Notes under the pieces: generated by a model
Seen by the model: the letters and a program-made list of their open reading frames with translations, nothing else
Databases searched by the model: none
Told to the model about the DNA's origin: nothing
Assembly: GCA_018873245.2 (NCBI GenBank)
Contig: JAEMBT020000002.1
Coordinates: 6,174,001-6,238,000, forward strand
DNA from: Archegozetes longisetosus
Taxonomy: Eukaryota > Arthropoda > Arachnida > Sarcoptiformes > Trhypochthoniidae
Direction: 5' to 3'
Length of the DNA: 64,000 nucleotides
Part shown: in pieces, positions 1-10,311 of the stretch
How positions within the stretch are numbered: the first letter of the stretch is position 1
Layout of the letters: the number at the start of each line of letters is the position of its first letter
Translations under genes and position numbers: made by a program

Positions 1-552
1 AGAAACTTTTTTTAGCTTCATTTATAGTGTGTTCATGATACAAGATTACATGAATCTGTTTGTGATAAAAGGGCATGGGAATGTGTCTATGATATAAGTT
101 TATTCAAATCTGTTTATGATAAAATATTATGTGAATGTGTCTACGACATAAGTTTATATGAATCTGATTAATATAATCTATTGTATTAATTATGGTAATC
201 TATGATAAGAAAATTGTTTTTAAGAAATATATAACATTCGTTTATTTTTCAAAGTCAAACAGTTTACACACTAAACCACAGAGTAATTATATTAAATGTA
301 GGTAGCGCATTGAAAATAAACGAATGTTATATTTCTTAAAAACATTTTTCTTATCATAGATTTATATAATTATAATAATCAGATTCATACAAACTTATGT
401 CGTAAACACATTCACATAATCTTTTATTATAAACAGATTTGAATAAACTTATATCATAGACACATTACCATGACCTTTAATCCCAAACAGATTCATGTAA
501 TCTTGTATCATGAACACATTATAAATGAAGCTAAATAAAGTTATATTTCTTA
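1..552. repeat. Foldback element with long inverted arms built of 54-bp subrepeats
   Basis: Bases 1 to about 250 reappear inverted at about 312-552, around a spacer of roughly 60 bases. The arms contain tandem subrepeats: the word AATCTG recurs at 53, 107 and 161, a 54-base period, each time followed by a GATAAAA or GATATAAGTTTAT block. Long inverted repeats made of direct subrepeats are the design of foldback-type DNA transposons. The arms are imperfect, so the copy is not fresh. The left end may lie outside the window, so no target duplication can be tested. No protein is encoded. Confidence 0.75.
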
Positions 553-1391
553 TAAATCCCAAATTAAAAGGTTGCTCTTTATGTAAGAGAAACTTATTTA
601 TTTGATATTCAAATCATATATTATTTATTGTATGCAGCTACTGCAAGAATTCGTATATAAGCGAATATTATAACAGTATTTCAAACTCAAAAGTTTTATA
701 CTGTGAATGCAAAATATTTTTCTTGCATTCACATATGTCTCTTATTAGAGTGCGAAATAGGGCGCGACCTCAAGCTTTCAGAGAAGCGATCTATTCTGCG
801 AACTCAAGCAATAAAACTATTGCTTGAGCTCAAGAATAGTGATATTTTAGAATGAGTTGACAGTAATTCAATTCATTGGAATTAGCTTAAATATTTTTAA
901 GGTTAATCGATTGTGACTGACTACTAGTTCAATTGAAGCTATAAACATGAGCAAAAACGTTTGACCACGGCCCTAAACTTTTGAGTATTTAAGAGTACTT
1001 ACAAGCCATACTCAGGGCTGATAAACAATTAGTTTAATCTTCTACATATCAGACGTCTTAGATATCTTCATTATTCTTACTCTGACATCTTTGTATTTTG
1101 TATCTCGAAATAAACTTTAGTCGAATAACAGCAAGTATTTTAGTTAATTTTTTAATATGTTTGTGTATCTTTTGCTGTTCCTTTAGAGCCGCACTTAAGG
1201 TAATCAGAATTCGGAAATTCGCCAACAATTGGCGTCCGCAACAAGATCCAGGACTATTGAGAAAGAAGTTCCGACAAGTCAAGAAGTTGAATTTTGCGAG
1301 ATTTGGGAGCGACTTATAATAAACGGTAAAAATCTATTTTCCTTACTGAAATTTAATATAAAAATTTGAAGAAAATAAGTTTAAAAAGATA

Positions 1392-2178
1392 CACCACTGA
1401 ACAAAACTAACTTGGAAAATTTTATGAATAGCTATAACTTTTGAATGGTTTATCGCATTTTAATGAAATTTGAAGTAAAATTAAGAAAATTTATAATACA
1501 ATAATTACACAATAAATTAAGATTATTAATTATTCACTATTGTATCCACATCAATGTTCCGGTCGTATCGTTCACAACAGCTACCACATCAATCTCAATG
1601 CCCTGTATTTCAATTTGGTAATTAATCAATAGTAAAGGTAACTATTGATTATATTTTCTTACTTGTGTTTTCTTAATTGCATTCCGCAACAACTGAACTA
1701 CATCGTGGCCTCCGACTCCAGTACAGTTGAATCCTTTAGTCCAAGACACGAGACGTGCTTTAGCTAGTCCTTCCTGTTTGCACGGGAAACTAAAAGTGAA
1801 GCCGAGCGGCAACTTGTATTGCTTAACATTTCGCTTTTCCATAAAATTGACTAGACAGTCAGCGATATGATCAAACAGCTATTTACGGTATCTTAATTAG
1901 TAATCAATTCAAACAGTTCTGATTTGAATTTTACCTCCTCTCCAGTTCCGACCATTACATGCTGTGGTAGTGAATAGTGTAACTATTTTAATAAATAGTG
2001 ATTATTAAAAAAAACAAAACAATATGCCGCTCGTAAACAACGTTATAATATATTATTATTAAAATTCCTTAAACAACGTTTTTTATCATTAAAATGCTTT
2101 TAAAACCATTAAATTTAGAATATTCACTCAAAAGTTATAGTATATTAAAAATTTCCAAGTTAGTTTTGTTCAGTGGTG
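1392..2178. mobile_element. TIR DNA transposon carrying captured hexokinase exons (Pack-type)
   Basis: The ends are inverted copies: left CACCACTGAACAAAACTAAC from 1,392, and its reverse complement ending at 2,178. The inverted match runs about 60 bases with small indels. TA lies on both sides (1,390-1,391 and 2,179-2,180), as expected for a Tc1/mariner-type insertion. No transposase is present. Instead the interior holds a piece of a hexokinase gene in minus orientation with its introns, so the cargo was taken from DNA and not from mRNA. The element lies within the leader of the older LTR retrotransposon. Confidence 0.8.
1549..1961 (-). pseudogene. Hexokinase gene fragment, three exons with introns
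   Basis: Three minus-strand exons read as consecutive hexokinase sequence. They are 1,935-1,961 (HVMVGTGEE), 1,663-1,878 (including [15 protein letters not shown] and [13 protein letters not shown]) and about 1,549-1,602 (IDVVAVVNDTTGTLM). They are separated by introns of 56 and 60 bases with GT/AG ends, both phase 0. In the family these segments cover the glucose-binding loop and the catalytic Asp of the VNDT motif. Everything else of the roughly 450-residue enzyme is missing, and the piece is framed by transposon ends, so it is a captured fragment and not the host gene. The frame is still open across all three exons, which points to a fairly recent capture or a parental copy nearby in sequence. 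Confidence 0.85.
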
Positions 2179-3580
2179 TATATAGAGCTCAGCTGTGTTG
2201 TTTGAAAAAAATAAATATTTTTATTATAACGAGTAATAAATTATAAGTCGTTAATTAAGTCATGCCAAGAAGTACTGTTTCAAATGTTTCCAGGGGTTCA
2301 CAGGAAAGCTTAGCTGAGAAGTTAGATACATTCAGTGATACTCTGACAGCTAAACTTCTAACTTCAGTTCAGTTAAAAATGACACCATTTTCCAATGCTC
2401 CAGACCAAGATCTGGAAGAATGGTTGAAACTATATGAGTTCGCTGCCGCAGGCGCATGTTGGTATAGTGAAAATGGATGAAAGAATAGGTGCGCACTTTC
2501 TCGGTCCTGCTCGAGCGTGGTATCAGTATGTAATTAAATGTAGTGCTAATAATTATACTTATGAGTAGATAGTAGAAAAGCTAAGGCGAGACTTTGTCTT
2601 CAGACTATAAAGCCCACTTACGAGACAGAGTTCGTCGCAGAAAACAAGGTTTTTATGAAGATGTGGCTAACTACATTTTCATTATGTAAAATATAATTAG
2701 TCGCATGGATAAGGACAAGCAGATTACTGAGGAAGAGCGCGTGGAACGAATCTTAGAAGGAATGCTCCCTCAGATCTCTGCACAAGTTAGGCCTTATCAG
2801 CCTAAAACTTTCGAGTTGTTAGATAGAGCGAAATTAGTTAAAAAAAAGCTTCAAAATTGAAGCACGAATTGAACTACGAATTAAGATATGATTTCTACCG
2901 ATAAGGATAGATAATGATAATATTGTTGAACGTCGGTTGCTGGGAGATGGTGACAAGGGTTCCATTAGCTCGTTTCAATTTAAAGATACTTAGTCGTGAA
3001 ATTTTTATAGATATTATAATGGATTTGAATAGGAAACATTTGATGACCAGATATCTTTAAATTATCACAGAATCTAGACGACCAGAGATAATCAAATGAA
3101 ATTTGGTGCTTAATCTTACTATATGCAAACAAATGTTTGGACCTTGAAAACTTTCAGATACATACACCAGGCTGGCCTATCATAAAAACTTACAGCGTAC
3201 CCTTGTATCGGCCAAAATGTCAAAATGTGCGCTTAAAAACAGTAAAAGCCAATCAGAGATGAACCAACAAGGGAAAGTTTGAGTAAAAAATCTTGTCATA
3301 CTATTCCGATGAGTATAATTTCTAATATAAATCATAAAATGCGAAACTTATCTTCAAATTTCATTAAGTGTTGTAATAGTGCTCCGCATGAGTCGAGTCG
3401 ATTTAAGCGATTTGTCAAATCGATTCAAACTTTCGAGTTCAAATCTCTAGAAGATTTGACTCGAACGCAGTTGAGTCAAGAGTCCGAGTCGAGTCCAACT
3501 CGAATCCGGGTATGACTCAAATAGGTTTGAGGGATTTGAATTCATTTTGAGCTGTAAAAATGTTCCATGTTTTCAACATT

Positions 3581-3880
3581 CTGGAACTTTCTAGAGCATT
3601 CTAGAAATCTGTAGAGTACTCTAGTACTTACTAGAACACTCTAGAAACTTATGGAATATTCTAGAACTAATTAAAGTATCCTAGAAACTCATGGAATACT
3701 CTAGAATTTATTAGAGTATTCATGAAACACATGGAATGATCTAGTACTTACTAGAACACTCAAGAAACCCACGGAATATTCTAGAATTTATTAGAGCATT
3801 CTAGCAACTTATGGAATATTTTGAAACTTTTCAAAGCATTCTATAATCTTGCAGCATATTCAGGAACTATCTAGAAAGCA
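3581..3880 (+). promoter_or_regulatory. Heat-shock-element array, 10-bp phase, 40-bp higher-order repeat
   Basis: About thirty 10-base units follow one another in fixed phase, each of the form nnnGAAnnTT/CTAGAAnnnT. This gives alternating GAA and TTC blocks every 5 bases, the consensus bound by heat shock factor trimers. The best run is GGAACTTTCTAGAGCATTCT followed by AGAAATC at 3,583-3,609. The units group into 40-base repeats starting at 3,581, 3,621, 3,661, 3,701, 3,741 and 3,781. A TATA box lies 10 bases beyond the end. Function is inferred from motif and layout only. Confidence 0.6.
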
Positions 3881-3890
3881 TGCATTTTAG

Positions 3891-3897
3891 TATAAAA
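3891..3897 (+). promoter_or_regulatory. TATA box downstream of the heat-shock-element array
   Basis: TATAAAA, followed by GGGG, lies directly after the array of GAA/TTC blocks, the order seen in hsp70-type promoters. A start site would be expected near 3,921. No reading frame follows inside the element, so any transcript would be non-coding or would run into downstream sequence. Confidence 0.45.
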
Positions 3898-4376
3898 GGG
3901 GTTCCACTCTACACATCCGTTCGATATTTGAGTTGAAAAATTTATGTGATACATTAATATTAGTTGATTCGGGTCTTTGAGTAGGCTCGACGCGAGTCCA
4001 AATCAAATCGATTCGCAGTTTGAACAGACTCGACTCGATTTTTACGAGTCGAATTCAAATCTGCTCCGACTCGACTCAAACTCGATTTGTATGAAGCTCT
4101 ACACATTACGCTATTGACAAGCAAACGCAATGAACAGATTAAACAATTAGTTTGTACCGAAATATCTTAACCCCCTGATACCCCCAACTTTGCCCTATCG
4201 AGTCACTTTGGGTCATATTTAAACAGGTAACTATATAAATGGGTGGAGTGCAAATACACCTGAAAAACTTCATGAGAGGGTAATGAATGTATTAAGAAGT
4301 TCAAGCCTGAACTTTGGTATAATCTCATGAGAGATGTCAAGAAACTCTTCCGGTGAGCAACCAGAGGGGGGCTTTC

Positions 4377-5037
4377 GGTTAGAGTTTACCTTTCGGGGCC
4401 CACCTCGGGAGGTCACTTTAAGGAGTTTTCGAGGTCGGTAAATTCATTTCCCAACGTTCCGAGCTTGATAACCTGTGGAGTTCTCGAGAAAATCGCACTT
4501 TTATATTTCACTCCCGCTAGGTGGCACACATGGTATCTATCCATAGAAATCAATAGAAAACGTGACTTTATGCGTCCGATTGACATCCACGATTAAACTT
4601 GCGTTGATATGTATGGCTCTCATCGATTTCTACGTTTAATCAAGGACCCCCAATAATCGTTGAATTGTCTCTAAAATGTTGCCAGCAAAAAAATGGACGA
4701 ATTGGATGAAAGCGTTCCATAACTTCCTGTACTTCGAAAGTGTAAATATTGCACAAAATATTACAGAATGAAAGAAAGCAATATAAATAAGTCTACACTG
4801 TTCGAAAACAAAAGCAATATTAACGAGTTTTGTAAGGAATTGTTTATACTATAAAATTTTTACAAGTGGAGCTGTTTTCTATGGTTTTTAATGAAAAGAA
4901 AGCAGATTCTGCCACCTAGTGGGAGTGAAATATAAAAGTGCGATTTTCTAGGGAACGCCACAGGTTATCAAGCTCGGGACGTCAGGAAATGAATTTACCG
5001 ACCTTCCGAGGTGGATCCCGAAATGTAAACTCTAACC
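4377..5037. mobile_element. Foldback/MITE element with 8-bp target site duplication
   Basis: The ends GGTTAGAGTTTAC and CTCTAACC are inverted. Immediately outside lies a perfect direct repeat GGGCTTTC (4,369-4,376 and 5,038-5,045). The inverted arms extend about 165 bases on each side, including the blocks GGTCGGTAAATTCATTTCC and CGCACTTTTATATTTCACTC. The centre (about 4,560-4,880) has no recognisable gene. An 8-base duplication fits hAT, P, Merlin or Mutator-like groups, and I cannot choose among them. Both arms contain a CTCF-like motif. Confidence 0.8.
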
Positions 5038-5490
5038 GGGCTTTCTGCTCCAAATAATTAACGTGATTGTGTTCATCTCATGATAAGCATTTTGTTTAAT
5101 AAATATTTTCTATTTTTTTTCGATGTTCAGCAGATTACTGATAATTAAAATTTTCAGATTCTTTAAGAATACGTTATGTCATAAACGACTTGTTTTTGCT
5201 TTCCTGAGTTATCTATCAGTGTCTACTGACATTTTTGAATATAATCTACTGTAATCAATTACAGTATTAATTGATTTATCAAGCATTCAGCGTTAAAATA
5301 GGTTTTTAATATAAGATAAATCATAAAACTTATGAGATGCAAACAATACAATCTCTTCAGTATTGATCAATGTAACAAACTATTGTTATAGGTTCGAAGG
5401 ATATGAAGCGAAATACAAATATGAATCGAAGTTTTCAAAGTTCAAGTTTAGAATGAACTGCATGATAATTCTTCAGAACCAAATAATGAC

Positions 5491-7149
5491 TTATTTTCGG
5501 AATTTAAATAGATCAAATAAACTACACTTATTAAGCGGTATTTTTTGTTTTCTATATTTCAGTAAAAAGCATTCAATAATCAATATTAGAGACGAAATGC
5601 AAAATCCAGTTATTTGAATATAAAATATTCCTTCGAATTGACCTAAAAATATAGGTAAAAATTCGCATTTCCTGTCTTCGAGTTCTACGAGACCATTACG
5701 AACAGCTACATTGTTTAGCGCTAATGTATCGCGAGTCCAACCGTCATATATCCCACTTTCGATCAGTCGAACTATTCTAAAAATATGATTAGTTTAGCTT
5801 TTGAGAAATATTCTATTCCAACATAAAAATAAACAAAGAATTATAGAGCCCATGCTCAATAGACTCACATGTCCTTTATTCTTCTAATAAGAGCTGGCGA
5901 ATTATGTTTTGTAATCGGAATAAAATAGGGTAATGTCAACAAATTTTCTTTGGATCGATACAGGTTCGGATAATTAATCAATTGTTTAGCAAAATAATAA
6001 TCGAGAAATGCCTGATCACTAACCAACGCGTAATTGCCTGAAGATATTTTTGTTAAAATTTGATTTTCCCAAACAACGCTAGTCTCAGTTGGTGGATCTT
6101 CCACCACATATTTATAGGCAAATAATTGAGTCAATTGTTCGTTAGGATCCTTCACGTAATCTAGTGCACTCTCTCCTTTCAAAACTGTGAATTCAATTTG
6201 TTTGTTTGCTAAGTCTGCCATCGAATCAATTTTCTCATGAGGAAAACTAAACACCAAAAACATGAGTATAGCTGAACTCAGAGCCCATGTCAGTATTGAT
6301 GAGCATATCAACCAAATCAGCGAAATCGTCGAAGTTGACTCATTTCTATCAAATTTAGACAATTGCTGTCGAAAAAATAACGCTAAATAATTCACAAATG
6401 GTTTGTTGGTATGGCCTATTAAAGAAGCTATACTGGCGCTAAAAACGTATGAAATGACTACTAAAATCCAAACAGGAATAGTGAATGCTTTGAGCATTTG
6501 AAACGACGATTTAATTTGATCGCCTTTTGCTGAAAGAATGCTAATCATTTTCACCTCACCGATAGAGTGCGATAACTCAATATAACTTGTTATGCCAATC
6601 ATTTTGCTCGGCACTAATGGATAAAACATTATATTTATTTCATCGTTCTCCATCATTTCGAGATCGTTATCAAAACCATCTCCCTTTGTTGGAAAATATG
6701 TCAAACTTCAAAATTAATAAAATGCTTTAGTGGAAAGCTCAAGAATACAGAAACTTTGGCTTTGATATAGATTGAGGGACTCATTGTTGCAAATTCTGCT
6801 CCCCAATCATACTTTAAAAGTTTAACTTAAGGTTAAGTACGCACAATCAATATTACCTAACCTTAAGTTAGCAGAAACGTGAGCGAGATTTGCAACAATA
6901 AGTGCCTCAAGCTATACTAAAGCCAAAACTTATTAATGTCTAGACTTACCTGACTTTCAATTTTCTTGAAATTTCAAATGCAATACCAATAAGTGGTCCG
7001 CAAATTTGTGTGGCATTAGAAATCACCAGAGTATCGATAAATGGTTGCCAAAAATCTGCCGTAAAGTTTAAATTTCCATTTACTGGAAAAATGTTTCCGG
7101 CAGTTACAGGATTCCCAATAGAAAAATTTTTACACAATTTTGATTCCAT
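5491..7149 (-). CDS. Ionotropic receptor-like ligand-gated ion channel
   Basis: Three exons (6,950-7,149; 5,869-6,705; 5,491-5,776) join in frame to 440 residues. The layout is that of the ionotropic glutamate receptor/IR family. A short S1 lobe (about 1-135) is followed by a membrane segment around 143-163 (IPVWILVVISYVFSASIASL), a second around 193-220, a ligand-binding S2 lobe (LKGESALDY, then RLIESGIYDGWTRD near the C-terminus), and a last membrane helix around 405-425. No amino-terminal domain is present, which is usual for divergent IRs acting in chemosensation at the cell surface. No signal peptide is visible at this ATG. An in-frame stop lies just upstream, but the AG before GATGG could be an acceptor, so an upstream exon with the signal peptide is likely. 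The S1 ligand-binding arginine was not confirmed. The first intron holds a MITE. Confidence 0.8.
6755..6928. repeat. MITE in the ionotropic receptor intron (GGCTTT-end family)
   Basis: Inverted ends of about 45 bases: TTTGGCTTTGATATAG on the left and TTTTGGCTTTAGTATAG as the reverse complement on the right. Both continue into GTTGCAAAT. The centre has a second palindrome, AACTTAAGGTTAAG against CTAACCTTAAGTT. Related copies lie in the FUT8 and homeobox introns. Confidence 0.65.
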
Positions 7150-10100
7150 CCTGACTCAAATTTAGTGACTTCTCAACGTTTAGTCCTTCGATCAATAATA
7201 AATTTGACAAATCATACTACATTTATCTAATAACTAGATGAATACACACTAGATATGAGCTAGTCTCGTAGCACATGTGATCAATTGCGAAAACTTTCAT
7301 ACATATTCTTCAGCAAAGCTTTATTTAAATATTTTCTAATGCTCGTTTTTTCAACAAATTACACATCATTTTGTAGCAAAAAAGAGCAGATATCAAATTT
7401 TGATATCACCTCAATACAATAAACTAAAAAACTGATCAATTATTTTTTTATTGATTCACAGAATGTTAGCTTAAATTTAGTTTTAAGAGTACTCAAACAG
7501 TTATGAACTGAATGCATAACGACAAATTGACAGAACAAGATACCAATGAAGTGAATTGAAACAAAAAATTGTAATATCTGTATGACGTAACCACATATAG
7601 TTATGTTAGCTCATTATAATTGTATTGAAGTATTGATTAGGCAGTATTGAATTTTTATTAATGCACTTAGTAATTCAATATTTCAAATTTACTCAAACTG
7701 ATTTTTGCTTTTATAGTTTCATTTGATTCAAATTTGAACCACTTTTAAGATGACCTGTCTTTTAATATGAACTTTTGAAAATTACTACTACTTTAGAACT
7801 TCTCGAAATTATTGAAATACGTTTTGCAGAGCTTTAGAGCACTACGGTATAAAAAGCAGTAAGAGCAGTATAGAACAACATTGTACCATTCAATACTAAA
7901 CAATTTAAACTATGTTATTAGAGTATAGTATTGATCAGAATAATTTGGCAGAAATCATATCAAATAGATTTATTGATTGCAAGCAACATAAAGTCAAAAT
8001 TTGAATTTCTTATATAAGTGCAATACTGAATCTTAAGTAACACTGATTCACGCTTTTCAAACGTGATAACAACTCCAAAAAAACTTTACGCTCTTAGACA
8101 AATATTTCATTTGTTCATATTGAATTTTATTTTAATAGACAACTAATTTCACAGTCTTTCAACCTATTAATGCCCGTTCATCGATAAATTATAAAATATT
8201 CAATTTAGATTATTCGATAAGTATTTTTCTGTTAATTTTTCATTAACTCATTTCACGTATATTTCATTTAAAAATTGTGAATTTTCAGGTTTTCAGTATA
8301 TTTTCGAAATAATGTTTTATTCATTAAAATACAATGCTTATTACCTGCATATAAAACAAACATTTTTATTGTCTGCTTCTAATTATAATAAATTAAATTA
8401 TGTACAGTTCTAAAAAACATTTATTTGAATTATTCCCTGGCAGGACAGGGAAAAGACAAGTTTAAAATTGCCATAACTGTTGAATTATGTTTTTATGAGT
8501 TGAGTCGAGTTATTTATGCTAGTTTTAATCAGTAGTTTCATAAAACCAGTTATTTTGCCTTGAATAATAAGTATATTTTCAAGTTTGAAAGTCTTTAAGT
8601 GCGTCTCATTTTATAGAAAGTAAACTAAGAAATCAATGCAGTCAACTTGTAGTTTATTAAATCAAATAATACAAAAGTGGATGTTATGTAATAAATAAGA
8701 GATATGACAACTGAAAAAACAAGTAGTGATAACATGTGGCCCAAACCATGACATTTGGCATTTTGCAATCCTAAAACTGGTAAGTTATTAGAATGGCTTG
8801 CAAGGCGTAAAACTGCTCGATAACTAACTTCAAAGTTAATAACGTTGGAAGCACTTTTTCAGTTCAAACTTTTTGTCAATTCACCTGAAGGCTATAAAGT
8901 GAGGTGCAGATCCTAAGATTAAATTCAGTATAAAGCAGTAAAAGCAAATATGGAAGTTGCTGCTCAATCACAAATACTTTAAGTAAACATTGAAAATTGT
9001 TCATTTCAATCTACTTTATTTTCTACTAAATATCTTATGTCTCTTCTATTGTTATCGAAAGCTGACTCTCAATAGTGAAACTTATTTGATTTAACCTTCG
9101 CTTTAGTTTGTTTTCGATCAAATATTGTATTTTCCCTGAAAGGTAGTGCGAAATGATGTCAACACTATTTGGTTAGATGTGAACAAAGTAGTCAACAATT
9201 TAAGATCAACTTGAAGTGTTACAATCACATAAATGTATTGAAACAACTACTGCATAACAAGTAAGTAATCTGTAATGAAATCTTTAAGTTTTTGTTGTAA
9301 AATATGACGTTGAAAGATGACTCAGTATTAAATATAATTAGATAGAAATGACAAATGGCTTTAATTTCCGTTAAAACATGAGTATCATATTGATTAAATT
9401 TGTAAATTGATTTTACTATATCTTATTATTTATGTAATATGAATGCCGGAGTTTCATAAGATATACTATAGCATTACTTTCATGTTGTGTTTCTGTGTAA
9501 TCTTTTTATTGGTGCGCATAATTAGATGAATAATACAGGAAATGACAACAGTTCCGCTAATTTCAGATTTAATGGCAGAAAATCTTATAATAAGCATTCC
9601 TTTATTATAAGCCGTATTTATCATTAGAATTATTCGCTTGATCAAACTTTTTAAATATGATACATTAAAAATAGATCACGTAATGAGTGCTACCAACGAT
9701 GAACCTATGAGTTGTTTAGAAGAAAAGGTAGCTTTGCTCGTGAAGGATGATAATCAAATAATTTTTTAGGAAAAACTTATATCAACTTCATTATGGTTAA
9801 TTCTTTTATGTAGGACTTTAGGCATTCATCCAGAAAAGTTAAGGCGAAACTTCATCTTTTACTACACTTACGAAGTGCTTTTTAGGTTCTGTATTTGTTT
9901 TAGTATGTTTTTTAATTTACTAATTCATGAAAAATTACATTAGAGCGAATACGAGCACCAGCTATTTAGTTAGCCAGCTGTACAGTTAGCCAGCTGTACA
10001 GTTAGTCAGTCATTAATAATACTTCGAATAATAAAAGAAATCTGTTATATTAAAAAATTGTCAAACTCAATAATATACTTTTTGTCCTCAATTTCTCAGG

Positions 10101-10311
10101 CTTAATCTCTGGACTCGTATGAACCTGAGCATAAAATTGACAACAATAAACGAACACACGTTACGATGCATCAAAAGTCTATAGAATTTTAGTGCAGCTA
10201 TCAGAGCGTTCGAGTTTATCGAATGAAGCACCTATCAAGCATTAAAAGCTGTGCAAAAAGCATTCAAATAATAATTTCAAAGCCCAAGCTTGTCTTTTAT
10301 ATCAAAATTCA
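7150..10311. other. Spacer between the ionotropic receptor and FUT8; no gene seen
   Basis: AT-rich sequence without a convincing exon, RNA gene or dated repeat. If the receptor has an upstream exon encoding its signal peptide, it should lie in the first part of this stretch on the minus strand. The FUT8 promoter and 5' UTR should lie in the last few hundred bases. A short tandem duplication of CCAGCTGTACAGTTAG is visible around 9,970-10,005. Confidence 0.5.

Larger units (their letters stand above)
1230..2890 (+). mobile_element. Fossil LTR retrotransposon, 5' part (leader and gag remnant)
   Basis: From about 2,262 to 2,860 the plus strand resembles the gag of Ty3/Gypsy-like retrotransposons; stretches such as EEWLKLYEFAAAG, LGPARAWYQ and EERVERILEGMLP are recognisable. 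A TGG-leading stretch at 1,230-1,249 could be a primer-binding site, and about 561-1,229 could be a 5' LTR, with an AATAAA at about 1,105. That LTR call is weak because I see no second copy. The gag is broken in several places and no pol was recognised, so it is an old dead copy. A TIR transposon sits inside the leader. Confidence 0.5.
3377..4101. mobile_element. hAT-like non-autonomous element with internal promoter-like region
   Basis: The ends read TAGTGCTCCGCATGAGTCGAG on the left and, inverted, TAGAGCTTCATACAAATCGAG on the right. Both fit the hAT terminal pattern (T/C)A(A/G)NG. GACTCG-rich, partly inverted sequence follows on both sides (about 3,385-3,530 and 3,960-4,090). The eight bases flanking each end do not match, so a target duplication is not visible and the family call is tentative. 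The middle holds the heat-shock-element array and TATA box listed separately. No coding sequence was found. Confidence 0.45.

Noticed and set aside
1098-1319. Plus-strand frame ending FARFGSDL as a host exon
   Set aside because: It overlaps the putative primer-binding region of the retrotransposon fossil and shows no family resemblance; an AG before it and a GT after it make an exon conceivable but unsupported.
1642-1842. Hexokinase-like frame as a host hexokinase gene
   Set aside because: Only three exons exist, and they are enclosed by inverted transposon ends with TA flanks; the rest of the enzyme is not found nearby.
3377-4101. Heat-shock array as the U3 region of an LTR
   Set aside because: The unit has inverted ends of hAT type and no TG...CA ends or second copy.
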